Shown one piece after another: positions 18,464-28,395 of a stretch of 64,000 nucleotides of DNA. Location: assembly GCA_022823665.1 (NCBI GenBank), contig JAJEHN010000025.1:124001-188000 (forward strand), written 5' to 3'. The notes under the pieces were generated by a model. The model ran no database searches and had not been told where the DNA came from. It worked only from the letters and a program-made list of their open reading frames with translations. The position numbers and the translations under genes were made by a program. Within the stretch, counting starts at the first letter, position 1. Every line of letters starts with the position of its first letter. Origin of the DNA: Thermoanaerobaculia bacterium. Lineage in GTDB: Bacteria; Acidobacteriota; Thermoanaerobaculia; Multivoradales; Multivoraceae.

Positions 18464-19717
18464 TCAGTCGATACGCAGGCGGTCGAACTCGGCCCAGGCG
18501 GACATGTCCGACAGAACGACCTGATCGCCGGGAACCAGCCCCTCGACGATCTCGATCGTGTTGGCCGAGATTCTGCCCAGCAACACACGGGTTCGGGTGG
18601 CGCCGTTGCCCTCGCCGTCCAGACGGAAGAGCCCGACCTCGCCCTCTCCCTGACCGACGACCGGACGACCGACGAAGACCACGTCCTCGAGCCGCTCCAA
18701 CTCGATCGTGCCGGCGACGGTCAGGTCCGGCCGGGCCCCGCGCGGCAGCTCGCCTTCCAGCGCGACATCGACGGTCACCGTCCCCTCTTCGACCGCCGGA
18801 TCGATCCGTGCGACCCGGCCGGGGGCGATGCCGTTTCGCGTGTCGACCGACGCCACCTGTCCGATCTGGACGTCCTTCGCCTGCGTCTCGGCGATCCGCA
18901 GTTCGGCCTTCAGCGCCGTCGGGTCGCCGACCCGGGCCAGACTCGTGCCCGCGGTAACGCGCTGTCCCTCTTCGACCGGGACCTGCTGGAGGACGCCGTG
19001 CATGCCCGCGCGGACCTGCAGGGCCGCGACCTGATCGAGCCGGAGTTGCCAGAGAGCGCGTAGACGGTCCACCTCCGCCCGCTCGACGGCGAGCTTGGCC
19101 GCCTTCGTCGTTTCCGCGATGCCGAGACGCTCCTCCTCCAGTGCGAAGCGCGTTTCGTGTTCCCGCTTCGACGCCTGCGCCCGCTGGAGTTCGATGGCCG
19201 ACGCCAGACCGTCTTTTGCCAGTTCGGCGTCGGCGTCCGCCTCGAGCCGGGCCACGACGAGCGCGGCCTCCACGCTCGCGAGCCCGGCCTTCTGCATCAG
19301 CAGCTCGCTCTCGAGTTCCACCTTGCGGTTCTCGTAACGGGCCTCGGCGGCGCGCAGGTTCAACTCGGCCTCCCGCGCCTGGTGCTCGAGTTCCGGGTTG
19401 CTGAGTTCGACGATCACCGAGTCCGGCGTCACTTCGGCGCCGGGATCGAGAACGATCCTCTCGACGGTGCCTTCCGTCGTCGCCGGGATCCACCGGATCT
19501 TCTCGGGCACCAGCGTTCCCCGGCCCCGGACTTCCCGCACCATAGGCCCGCTCCGCACCGTGTCGATGTAGAGGGCGTCGCGGTCGACGCGCGGCGCCGA
19601 CGGCTGGACCTGCTGCAAGCCGAGTGTCACCAGCACGAACAGGACGCCCCCGAGAGAGAAGTAGGTCACCCGGCGAACCTTCTTCTTCCGGGCCAGGTCC
19701 GGCCGCGCGATGTCCAT
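18464..19717 (-). CDS. HlyD/MacA-type periplasmic adaptor
   Basis: 417 residues from ATG 19717. A single N-terminal anchor (VTYFSLGGVLFVLVTLGLQQ) is followed by the lipoyl-like half TEGTVERIVLDPGAEVTPDS. A long alpha-helical hairpin with heptad character (about 115-230) and the second lipoyl half (GVLQQVPVEEGQRVTAG) come next, then a beta-barrel and membrane-proximal domain. It is the membrane-fusion subunit of a tripartite or MacAB-like exporter. The ATPase gene lies 26 bases upstream on the same strand, and both diverge from padR and the two permeases. Confidence 0.9.
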   Translation of the reverse strand: MDIARPDLARKKKVRRVTYFSLGGVLFVLVTLGLQQVQPSAPRVDRDALYIDTVRSGPMVREVRGRGTLVPEKIRWIPATTEGTVERIVLDPGAEVTPDSVIVELSNPELEHQAREAELNLRAAEARYENRKVELESELLMQKAGLASVEAALVVARLEADADAELAKDGLASAIELQRAQASKREHETRFALEEERLGIAETTKAAKLAVERAEVDRLRALWQLRLDQVAALQVRAGMHGVLQQVPVEEGQRVTAGTSLARVGDPTALKAELRIAETQAKDVQIGQVASVDTRNGIAPGRVARIDPAVEEGTVTVDVALEGELPRGARPDLTVAGTIELERLEDVVFVGRPVVGQGEGEVGLFRLDGEGNGATRTRVLLGRISANTIEIVEGLVPGDQVVLSDMSAWAEFDRLRID

Positions 19718-19743
19718 CCCTCCAGCCGGATCGGGCACGTCGT

Positions 19744-20412
<669 letters not shown>

Positions 20413-20415
<3 letters not shown>

Positions 20416-20460
20416 GGTGTAGACAATCTACGTCATATGGAGTAGCTTGTCTACACCATG
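20413..20460. promoter_or_regulatory. Divergent palindromic operator/promoter over both start codons (probable PadR site)
   Basis: The two divergent start codons are the outer ends of an inverted repeat. Arms of 19 bases match at 18 positions around a 10-base centre, with a perfect outer 13 bases (TGTCTACACCATG and its complement). TAGACA and TAGATT or TAGCTT boxes spaced 17 bases apart occur in each direction. They would place transcription starts at or within a few bases of the ATGs, implying leaderless or near-leaderless mRNAs. PadR-family repressors bind such palindromes next to their own genes; that this PadR binds here is inference. Confidence 0.75.
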
Positions 20461-20799
20461 ACGCCAGCAAGTCCCCGCAACCAGCTTCTCTACGGCACCC
20501 TGGACCTGCTCATCCTGCGCACCCTGGTCTACGGCCCGGCGCACGGCCACGCGATCGCCGGGCACATCCAGCGGGTGTCGGAAGACGCGCTCCGCATCGA
20601 GACCGGATCGCTGTACCCGGCCCTGCACCGCCTGGAGGCGCGCGGCTGGATCGCGGCGGAGTGGAAGACCTCCGACAAGGGCAAGCGGGCCAGGTACTAC
20701 CGGCTCACGCGGACCGGCCGGCGGCAGCTTGTCGTCGAACAGTCACGGTGGCAGCAGCTCTCGGTCGCCGTGACCAGGGTGCTCCAGCCGGCCGAGTAG
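20458..20799 (+). CDS. PadR family transcriptional regulator
   Basis: 113 residues forming a single winged-helix domain: LYGTLDLLILRTLVYGPAHG, then IETGSLYPALHRLEARGWI and the wing KGKRARYYRLTRTGRRQL. This is the standard PadR pattern and the usual length of the acidobacterial subgroup found beside ADOP permeases. A short C-terminal helix should serve dimerisation. It most likely represses itself, the permeases downstream and the divergent exporter through the palindrome spanning its start. The effector is unknown; PadR proteins often respond to phenolics, drugs or envelope stress. Confidence 0.94.
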   Translation: MTPASPRNQLLYGTLDLLILRTLVYGPAHGHAIAGHIQRVSEDALRIETGSLYPALHRLEARGWIAAEWKTSDKGKRARYYRLTRTGRRQLVVEQSRWQQLSVAVTRVLQPAE

Positions 20800-20812
20800 C
20801 GGAAGAAACAAG

Positions 20813-23533
20813 GTGATGCTGCGGCTGCTCTACAACCGACTGCGCTCCATCTGGTCACGGCGACGCAGGGACGCCGAGCTCGACGAGGAACTGCGCTTCC
20901 ACCTCGCCGCAGAAACGGAAGAAGGGATCGACGCCGGCCTGGCTCCCGAACAGGCGCGCGCCGAGGCACAGCGCGACTTCGGCAACGTCCTGCTGACGCG
21001 TGAGCTGACCCGCGAAGCCTGGGGCTGGGCGCCCGTGGAGCGCTTCCTCAAGGACATCGGCTCCGCGTTCCGGATGATGCGGCGCAACACCGGCTACACC
21101 TGCGCCGTGGTCCTCACGATGGCTCTGGGCATCGGGCTGAACGCCCCGATGTTCGAAATGCTGTCGCGCCTCTTTCTTCAAGCTCCACCCCGCATCGAGG
21201 ACCCGAAGGGCGTTCATCGCGTCTGGCTGAGCGAGCGCGACGACTCGGACGATCGCGGGGTCTTCACTGGCCCAGAGACTGCATGGGACCGGATGCAGTG
21301 GCCCGAGTTCAGCGCCCTGGCCGACAACAACGCACTCACCGGCGCGGTCGCGGGCTACACGCCACCCCGGTTCATGCCGAACGGACGCGGCCAGAACGCC
21401 GAGAACCTCAGCGTCTCGTGGGTCACGGGAGAGTTCCTCGATCTCCTCGGGGTAGAGCCCACAATGGGCCGGCTGATCGGCCCGGAGGACGACGACGCGG
21501 CGGCGGTGCCTGTCGCCGTCGTCAGCGACGGTTACCAGCGAGAGAGATTCGCCAGTCCGCAGGAAGCACTCGGCGCGACACTCGAGTTCGACGACGTCAC
21601 CTACGTCGTCGTCGGCGTGTTGCCACCCGGCTTCTCCGGACCGGACCCGGACAGGACCGACGTCTGGCTGCCCCTGGAACCGGCGGTAACGGCCGTCCGG
21701 GGCGACCGCTGGCGCAACTTCGGAAGCGGCTTCTATCTCACGCCGTTGGCCCGGCTGCCGCGTGGTCTGACCCTCCAGGCCGCCGGTGCCGCGGCGACCG
21801 CAGCGGTCCGAGCGGCACGCGCCGACTCGCCTTCCGGGGGTTCACAGGACCCCGAGGCGACCGTGGTGCTGGGCTCCATCCTGAGGACCCGAGGTCCCGC
21901 CTCGCCGCCCGGCGAGATTCGCCTTGCACTGGTCGTAGGCGGCGTCACGCTGCTCGTACTGCTCATTGCGACCGTCAACATGTCCAACCTCCTGTTGGTG
22001 CGGGTGGCGGCGCGCCGCCGCGAACTGGCAGTGCGCTACGCGCTCGGCGCCGGCAGATGGGGAGTCGGACGCCTCCTGGCGATAGAGAGTCTCGTGCTCG
22101 CCGCGGTCTCCGGCGCCGTGGCGCTGGCCGTCGCCGCCGTTGCGGGCCGCATCCTGCGCCTCACGCTGCTGCCGGGACATCAGGGGGCCGTGGACGCGCT
22201 GAACGTCACGGCTGTCGGCTTCACGGGTATCGCCGTGCTTGCGGTCGGCCTCGGCGCGACCGTCGCGCCCGCCGTGTACGCGGCAAAGAGCCGGCGGGTC
22301 GAGAGGCTCGATAGCTCGCGAGGTGCCCGCGCGTTGGGTACGCCGGTCCGCACCGGCCTGATCGTCATGCAGGCCGCACTATCGCTCGTGCTGCTCAGTG
22401 GAACCGCCGTCTTCTACCGCTCGTTCGAAGCGGCGCGTCAGGTGGATGTCGGCTATGCGAAGGAGAACCTCATCACGGTAGACCTCGCGGGCTTTCGGCG
22501 CACCGGACCGCTGGATGAGACCACGATCAACGCGCTGGGAGCCCGCCTCCGGTCACTACCGGAAGTCGTGGATGTCGCCCAGGGAACGAACTCACCGATG
22601 TGGGGCCAGGCCGCGATGCCGGGACCACGGGTCGAAGGGCTGGACCGCCTGCCCTTCAACGAAGGTCCGTACGTGAGCCTCGCGACGCCCAACTTCTTCC
22701 GCGTCGCAGGCTTGGCGATCCTCGAAGGTCGCGGCTTCAGCGAGTGGGATCGCGCGGAAACTCAGAGGGTCGCGGTCGTCGACACGACGTTCGCTCGCGG
22801 CGTTTGGCCCGGCAGGAGCGCCGTGGGCCGGTGCCTCTTCTTCGGCGACGCGTCCACGGACTGCACGACGGTGGTCGGAGTGGTTGAATCCGCCCTCGAC
22901 CGAGGTCTGCTGGACGCCGACCAGGCTGCGGTCTACTACCTGCCCATCCCCCAGGTTTCGCCCAACACCATTCAGGCGAGCTTCGTGAACAACATGCGCA
23001 CGTTGATCGTGCGGACCCGCGGAAACCCCGGGCGCGTGGTGCAGCCAACCCTCCTCGCCCTGGCGGATCTGTTCCCGGACCTGCCACGCGACAACGTACG
23101 AAGCCTCGAGACTGTCTTCGCGTCACGGATCCGCACATGGACCATCGGTACCGGACTGTTCGGCGCCGCCGCTCTCCTGGCGGTGCTGCTCGCCGCCATC
23201 GGGCTCTATGCCGTCATCGCCTTTGGCGTTCGCCAACGTGAACTGGAGTTCGGCATCCGCCGCGCCCTGGGCGCCCGGGCGTCGCGCCTCCTGCGCATGG
23301 TGCTCGCGCGCGGCTTCTGGCTGGCGGCGGGCGGCGTCGTGGGCGGTGCGCTCGCCGCGCTGTGGGCCGGCAGGTTCGTCGAACCGCTGCTCTTCGACGG
23401 CCGGACTCCCCGCGATCCGCTGGCGTTCACCGTCGCGGCGCTAGTGCTGCTGGCGATCGCGGTGATGGCCTCGTACCTCCCGGCCAGACGGGCTGCTCGC
23501 GCTGATCCACGTCGGGCTCTGGAAGCGGAGTAG
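20813..23533 (+). CDS. ADOP-type (MacB-like) ABC permease, copy 1
   Basis: 906 residues; GTG 20813 and ATG 20816 are adjacent possible starts. The N-terminal permease-prefix block (RRRRDAELDEELRFHLAAE...ARAEAQRDFGN) is typical of acidobacterial duplicated orphan permeases. It is followed by a first membrane helix (GYTCAVVLTMALGIGLNAPMF), a large MacB-like periplasmic domain, three helices, a second periplasmic domain and a final three-helix FtsX block with RQRELEFGIRRALGA. It lies 13 bases after padR. It has no ATPase domain and probably uses the divergent ATPase. The substrate is unknown. Confidence 0.92.
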   Translation: MMLRLLYNRLRSIWSRRRRDAELDEELRFHLAAETEEGIDAGLAPEQARAEAQRDFGNVLLTRELTREAWGWAPVERFLKDIGSAFRMMRRNTGYTCAVVLTMALGIGLNAPMFEMLSRLFLQAPPRIEDPKGVHRVWLSERDDSDDRGVFTGPETAWDRMQWPEFSALADNNALTGAVAGYTPPRFMPNGRGQNAENLSVSWVTGEFLDLLGVEPTMGRLIGPEDDDAAAVPVAVVSDGYQRERFASPQEALGATLEFDDVTYVVVGVLPPGFSGPDPDRTDVWLPLEPAVTAVRGDRWRNFGSGFYLTPLARLPRGLTLQAAGAAATAAVRAARADSPSGGSQDPEATVVLGSILRTRGPASPPGEIRLALVVGGVTLLVLLIATVNMSNLLLVRVAARRRELAVRYALGAGRWGVGRLLAIESLVLAAVSGAVALAVAAVAGRILRLTLLPGHQGAVDALNVTAVGFTGIAVLAVGLGATVAPAVYAAKSRRVERLDSSRGARALGTPVRTGLIVMQAALSLVLLSGTAVFYRSFEAARQVDVGYAKENLITVDLAGFRRTGPLDETTINALGARLRSLPEVVDVAQGTNSPMWGQAAMPGPRVEGLDRLPFNEGPYVSLATPNFFRVAGLAILEGRGFSEWDRAETQRVAVVDTTFARGVWPGRSAVGRCLFFGDASTDCTTVVGVVESALDRGLLDADQAAVYYLPIPQVSPNTIQASFVNNMRTLIVRTRGNPGRVVQPTLLALADLFPDLPRDNVRSLETVFASRIRTWTIGTGLFGAAALLAVLLAAIGLYAVIAFGVRQRELEFGIRRALGARASRLLRMVLARGFWLAAGGVVGGALAALWAGRFVEPLLFDGRTPRDPLAFTVAALVLLAIAVMASYLPARRAARADPRRALEAE

Positions 23534-23547
23534 AGCCGCCAGACCCG

Positions 23548-26280
23548 ATGTTGAAACAGCTCCGGTTGCGCCTGCATTCGCTTCTCGGCCGGCGGCGACG
23601 CGACGCCGAACTCGAAGAGGAGATCCGTTTCCACCTCGCCGAAGACGTGGAAGAACGAGTCGAGGCGGGACTGCCTCCTGAACAGGCGAACGCCGCCGCG
23701 CGTCGCGACTTCGGCAACGTCGTGCTCACACGCGAACTGACCCGCGAAGCCTGGGGCTGGGCGCCCGTGGAGCGAATCCTCCGGGACCTCCGGGCCGCGT
23801 TCCGGATGATGCGGCGCAACGGCGGCTACACCTGCGCCGTCGTTCTGACCCTGGCGCTCGGCATCGGACTGAACGCCCCGATGTACGAGATGCTGTCCCG
23901 CCTCTTTCTCCAGGCGCCACCCCACATCGAGAACCCGGATCGCGTCCATCGCCTCTGGGTCAGCGAGCGCATGGATCCAGTCGGTATCGGCGCCTCCACC
24001 GGACGAACCTGGGTCGTCGATGCGATGCAGTGGCTCGACCTCACGGCCCTGACCGCCGACAACGAACTCCTCGACGGCGTCGCGGGTCACAGAGTCTCGT
24101 CAAGGACGAACGGCCGCGGTCAGCGCGCCGAAAACCTGACGGTCTCCTGGGTCACGAGAGAGTTCCTCGACTTCCTTGGCGTGACTCCGACGGTCGGGCG
24201 GTTGATCGCTGCCGCGGACCACGACCTGGCGGCGCAACCCGTCGCGGTGATCAGCGACGGCTACCGGCGGCAACGGTTCGGCCGCGCGGAGGAAGCGCTC
24301 GGCGCGACGCTCAGCTTCGACGCTGTCACCTACGTCGTTGTCGGCGTGCTGCCGCCCGGCTTCACCGGACCCCGCTCGAACGCGGTCGACGTCTGGCTCC
24401 CCCTCGAACACGCGGCAACGGCCAGCCGGGGGAACAGTTGGAGACGGTACGGAACCACCTTCTACCTGACTCCATTCGTGCGGCTGGCGCCCGGGGCGAC
24501 GGAAGAAGCGGCCGCCGCCGTGGCAACGGCCACCGTCCGGGCGGCGCGTGCCGGCTCCCGGTTCCCGGACTCCCTGGACGCGGAGGCGACCGTCGCCCTG
24601 GGTCCGATCCTCCGAACCCGCGGCCCCACCACGCTGCGGCGCCACATGCGCCTGCCGCTGGTCGCGGGCGGGATCACCTTCGTCGTGCTCCTCATCGCGG
24701 CCGTCAACATGTCGAACCTGCTGATGCTGCGGGTCGCCTCCAGGCGACGCGAGCTGGCGGTGCGCTACGCGCTCGGCCTGGGAAGATGGGGAATCGGACG
24801 TCTTCTGGTGACGGAGAGTCTGGTACTCGCCGGCCTCTCCGGCATCGCGGCGCTGGCCGTCGCGGCGACTACCGGCGACGCCCTTCGCCGTACGCTCCTG
24901 CCGAGCTACCAGTGGGCCGAAGATCCGCTGGGCGTCACGGCGATCGGGTTCACCGGAATCGCCGTGCTCGGGGTCGGCCTGGCGGCGGCGCTGGCCCCTG
25001 CCGTGTACGCCGCGCGTAGCCGGGGAATCGAGAAGCTCGATACGTCGCGGGGCGCCAGCGCGCTCGGAACGCCCGTCCGCACCGGCCTGATCGTGGTCCA
25101 GGCCGCGCTGTCGCTGGTCCTGCTCAGCGGGACGGCCGTCTTCTACCGTTCCTTCGAAGCGGCGCGCCAACTGGATGTCGGCTACGCGAAGGAGCACCTG
25201 CTCACGGTGACCCTGGGGAGCATCCACGGTGATACCCGCCTCGATGGCCTGGGCGGCGCACCGCTCGACGAGAGCGCAATCCAGGCCATGGAGGCCCGCA
25301 CAAGGAACTTGCCGGAGGTGCTGGATGTCGCGCAGGGAACGAGTTCACCGATGGGGGGGAGCGGCGCGGCGTACGGGGACCTGCGCATCGAGGGGTTCGA
25401 TCTCCCACCCTTTCGCGACCGTCCCCATGTGAATCTCACGACGCCCAACTTCTTCCGGGTGGCCGGCCTGGACATGCGAGAAGGTCGCGGCTTCACGCAG
25501 TGGGACCGTGAAGGGGCGCAGAAGGTCGCGGTCGTCGACACATCGTTCGCGGAGCAGGCCTGGCCCGGCCAGAGCGCCGTCGGTCGATGCCTGTTCGTCG
25601 GCAACGATGCCGACTGCAGAACGGTCGTCGGCGTGGTCGAATCCACAAGGAACTGGGGGCTCGAGGCCGCCTACCCCGTCTACTACCTGCCCATCTCGCA
25701 GGCCTCTTCCGACCCCGCTCTGGCCCGATGGCGGAGCATTCAGCGCTCGCTGATCGTCCGCACCGCGTCAAGCCCCGGGCGGGTCGAGCCGCCGGTGCTT
25801 GGCGCTCTGGCCGAGCTGTTTCCGGAGCTGCCGCGTAGCCACGTCCAGGACCTCTCTTCGACCTTCGAGAGGCGAATCCGCACCTGGAGCGTCGGAACCC
25901 GGCTCTTCGGCGCCTCCGCCGTGCTGGCGGTCCTGCTCGCCGCCGTCGGGCTCTACTCGGTCATCGCGTTCGGCGTGCGCCAGCGCGAGCTGGAGTTCGG
26001 CATCCGGCGCGCTTTGGGGGCCAGGCCGTCGCGCCTCCTGCGCATGGTGCTGACACGCGGCGTCTCGCTCGCCACGACCGGCGTCGTCGCCGGCGCACTC
26101 GCCGCGCTCTGGGCCAGCCGCTTCGTCGAGCCGCTGCTCTTCGATGGCCGGACCCCCCGCGATCCGCTGGCGTTCGCTGTCGCGGCGCTGGTGCTCCTGG
26201 CCGTGGCCGTCAGCGCGTCATTCCTGCCGGCCCGCCGTGCCGCTCGCGCCGACCCCCGTCAGGCTCTGGAAGCGGAGTAG
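23548..26280 (+). CDS. ADOP-type (MacB-like) ABC permease, copy 2
   Basis: 910 residues, lying 14 bases after copy 1 and colinear with it along the whole length. Shared blocks include LTREAWGWAPVER, ALGIGLNAPM, RRRELAVRYALG and the C-terminal FVEPLLFDGRTPRDPLAF. The pair therefore arose by tandem duplication, and most differences lie in the periplasmic domains. The topology is as for copy 1: prefix domain, one helix, periplasmic domain, then two groups of three helices. The two may form a heterodimeric permease energised by the divergent ATPase. Confidence 0.92.
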   Translation: MLKQLRLRLHSLLGRRRRDAELEEEIRFHLAEDVEERVEAGLPPEQANAAARRDFGNVVLTRELTREAWGWAPVERILRDLRAAFRMMRRNGGYTCAVVLTLALGIGLNAPMYEMLSRLFLQAPPHIENPDRVHRLWVSERMDPVGIGASTGRTWVVDAMQWLDLTALTADNELLDGVAGHRVSSRTNGRGQRAENLTVSWVTREFLDFLGVTPTVGRLIAAADHDLAAQPVAVISDGYRRQRFGRAEEALGATLSFDAVTYVVVGVLPPGFTGPRSNAVDVWLPLEHAATASRGNSWRRYGTTFYLTPFVRLAPGATEEAAAAVATATVRAARAGSRFPDSLDAEATVALGPILRTRGPTTLRRHMRLPLVAGGITFVVLLIAAVNMSNLLMLRVASRRRELAVRYALGLGRWGIGRLLVTESLVLAGLSGIAALAVAATTGDALRRTLLPSYQWAEDPLGVTAIGFTGIAVLGVGLAAALAPAVYAARSRGIEKLDTSRGASALGTPVRTGLIVVQAALSLVLLSGTAVFYRSFEAARQLDVGYAKEHLLTVTLGSIHGDTRLDGLGGAPLDESAIQAMEARTRNLPEVLDVAQGTSSPMGGSGAAYGDLRIEGFDLPPFRDRPHVNLTTPNFFRVAGLDMREGRGFTQWDREGAQKVAVVDTSFAEQAWPGQSAVGRCLFVGNDADCRTVVGVVESTRNWGLEAAYPVYYLPISQASSDPALARWRSIQRSLIVRTASSPGRVEPPVLGALAELFPELPRSHVQDLSSTFERRIRTWSVGTRLFGASAVLAVLLAAVGLYSVIAFGVRQRELEFGIRRALGARPSRLLRMVLTRGVSLATTGVVAGALAALWASRFVEPLLFDGRTPRDPLAFAVAALVLLAVAVSASFLPARRAARADPRQALEAE

Positions 26281-26308
26281 CCACCTGCGCGCGTCGGGAC
26301 GCACTGAC

Positions 26309-27337
26309 TCAAGGCAGATCGGCCACCCACATCTTCGCCTGGGCGCCGCGGCCGGTCGCCGAGCCGCCGGCGGCGTAGAGCTTGCCGCCGATGATCGCGG
26401 CCGCGGGCGACGACAACGGCATCGGCAGCTTGCCGAGCAACTCCCATTCACCGCCGGGTTCCAGTACCAGAATGTCCGGGTCGATCGACTTGGTGCCGCC
26501 GGCAGGCGTGGTGTGGCCGCCGACCATGACGATGCGGCCTTCGTGGACGAAAGTACCGGCTTCGCCGTGGGAGTGTCCCTTCGGCAGATCGGGGCCTCGG
26601 CTCCAGCTATCCGTGGCGGCGTCGTAGATGTCGACGCGAGCCTGGTCGAGCTGCTGGCTGTCGTGGTTGTACTGGCCGCCGATCGCGTAGATCCGGCTAC
26701 CGATTGCGACCGCCGAGAACTGGTTCCGCGGGTCGGGCATCGACGCGGCGTCCTGCCAGCGGGCCGAGCCCGTAGCCCAGGCGTCCAGGTCGAGGACCCA
26801 GTGGTCGGCGGCGTCCGTGTCGCGGTCGGCCTTGAGCCCGCCGAAGTAGTGCAGCTTCCGGCCCACGAGCGCCAGTCCGCCGCCGGCGCGCGGCTCCGGG
26901 AGCAACGGCGCGGCCGTGTACCGGTCCAGGTCCAGATCGTAGCTCCAGACCTCGGCGATCGCGTGGCCCTTGTAGCCGTCCTTGAAACCACCGGCGAACC
27001 ACACGGTGCGGCCGTCGAGCACGGCGTTCAGGTGCGACACCGCGCTCGGCATGTCCTGAATGCGCGTCCAGCTTCCATCCGCCGGGTCGTAGACGTCCGC
27101 CCGTTTGCTCGACCGCACCGGCCCCTCGTAACCGGCGAACAGGTAGAACTTGCCGTCGATCACGGTCGTCGCGGCCTCCCACTTGCCGGCCGGCATGTCG
27201 GGGAGTTCCTGCCAGGTGAGTTCCTGGGCGACCAGGGGTGGCGCGGCGAGGGTGAGTATCGCTGCGAGAACGACAGAGCAGGTTCCTCCCGCCTTGGCGC
27301 GCGGATGGATGATCGAACTCGTCTTGAGGGACCGCAA
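26309..27337 (-). CDS. Exported kelch-repeat protein
   Basis: At least six kelch motifs are visible, among them ATTVIDGKFYLFAGYEG, AVLDGRTVWFAGGFKDG, ALVGRKLHYFGGLKA, AVAIGSRIYAIGGQYN, TFVHEGRIVMVGGHTT and AAIIGGKLYAAGGSAT, giving a six-bladed propeller. A signal peptide (VVLAAILTLAAPPLVAQ) precedes them. The start is uncertain: the frame is open to a GTG at 27424, but that segment is repeat DNA, so I place the start at TTG 27337. The function of such secreted kelch proteins is unknown; some act as lectins or sialate mutarotases, and no catalytic site was identified here. Confidence 0.8.
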   Translation of the reverse strand: MRSLKTSSIIHPRAKAGGTCSVVLAAILTLAAPPLVAQELTWQELPDMPAGKWEAATTVIDGKFYLFAGYEGPVRSSKRADVYDPADGSWTRIQDMPSAVSHLNAVLDGRTVWFAGGFKDGYKGHAIAEVWSYDLDLDRYTAAPLLPEPRAGGGLALVGRKLHYFGGLKADRDTDAADHWVLDLDAWATGSARWQDAASMPDPRNQFSAVAIGSRIYAIGGQYNHDSQQLDQARVDIYDAATDSWSRGPDLPKGHSHGEAGTFVHEGRIVMVGGHTTPAGGTKSIDPDILVLEPGGEWELLGKLPMPLSSPAAAIIGGKLYAAGGSATGRGAQAKMWVADLP

Positions 27338-27390
27338 GTTAGCTCGGACTGTAGCAATCGTGCTCGCCGCTTCACGGCATCGCACCTGAT

Positions 27391-27418
27391 GCCGGCGAGG
27401 GCGCCGGCGCACCCAGTG
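27391..27418 (-). repeat. Intergenic palindromic repeat (copy 5)
   Basis: On the minus strand the head CACTGGGTGCGC is followed by CGGCG-CCCT-CGCCG. It lies upstream of the kelch gene, and the longest possible reading frame of that gene would translate it. Confidence 0.75.
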
Positions 27419-27448
27419 CGGCACGAAGAGGGCCCACGTTCCGCCGCA

Positions 27449-28354
27449 CTAACCGCCGAGTTCCCGTGCCAGTTCGGCAGCTTCGTCCAGCAGCGTCCGC
27501 ATGCCGGCGCCGTCCAGCCAGTCGACCCGGAACGACCGGTGGCTGGCCTCGGCGCGAGCCGCGTTGAGTCGAGTCAACTCCAGTAGTACGGACTCGCTCC
27601 TGGTCGGAGCAGCTTCGACGTAGACCCTCAGCAGGTCATCGAGGACGTTCGCGTCGTTCAGGGTGCCGAGCACGTTCTGCAGCAACTTGCAGCGCTCCAC
27701 CATCGAGACGGCGACGTCAGATTCAGCTCTTACCGGTTCGACCAGGTAGCGGAGGCGTTTGCAGGCGATGCGAACCCTGTGCGGGCCCCGCGTACGCTCG
27801 TCGCCAAGGCCGTCGAGGCAAACCGCCAGCCTGTGGGCGATCCACTCCAGGCGCTCGGCCAGCGCTTCGGCGTACGGCACGCCGGCGCCTTGCCTCGGCG
27901 CCGGATGGCCCAGGCGCGACTCGAAGCCGTCCGCCCACTCGACGAACTCGGCACAGACTTCCCGGTTCAAGTCGCGTGATTCCGGGCGCGCCGCCGAACG
28001 GAGCCGCGCCTCAGTCCACTCGAAGCCGGGCCCGTGGCCCGGCTCCAACTCCTTGATTTGCGTCGCCAGCCACTCGAGCGCGACTTCGGCATCGCGGCTG
28101 GCGCCCGTCCGTTTCTGGAACCTGGCGAGAGTCTTCCGGTCACGCTTCTCGGCCACGCCTCGGAGCAGCCCCTTCCACGCGCTCACGGTGCTCCGCAACC
28201 GCCGGATCGAGACCCTGAAGTCGTGGAGGCCCTCGGCGTCCTCCGGGTCGAAGCAACGGGGCGCGGCTTCGCGAGCCTGGGCCACGAAGTCGAGTGCAAT
28301 CAGGCGAACGGCTTCCTCCGCGTCCCGCCGCAGCAGATCGCCCGGAAGAGGCAT
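27449..28354 (-). CDS. CHAD domain protein
   Basis: 301 residues from ATG 28354. It has the conserved CHAD basic helices: LHDFRVSIRRLRSTVSAWKG near residue 45 and PHRVRIACKRLRYLVEPVRA near residue 190, with RFQKRTGASRDAEVALEWLA between them. CHAD domains are all-helical with basic pockets that bind polyphosphate. It has no fused CYTH domain. It follows the SSS symporter gene by about 40 bases on the same strand and may be the last gene of that operon. A polyphosphate-related role is family knowledge, not shown here. Confidence 0.88.
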   Translation of the reverse strand: MPLPGDLLRRDAEEAVRLIALDFVAQAREAAPRCFDPEDAEGLHDFRVSIRRLRSTVSAWKGLLRGVAEKRDRKTLARFQKRTGASRDAEVALEWLATQIKELEPGHGPGFEWTEARLRSAARPESRDLNREVCAEFVEWADGFESRLGHPAPRQGAGVPYAEALAERLEWIAHRLAVCLDGLGDERTRGPHRVRIACKRLRYLVEPVRAESDVAVSMVERCKLLQNVLGTLNDANVLDDLLRVYVEAAPTRSESVLLELTRLNAARAEASHRSFRVDWLDGAGMRTLLDEAAELARELGG

Positions 28355-28395
28355 TCCGGCAGTATTGCCGACCCACCAGGGGAGGGCCAGCGCGC

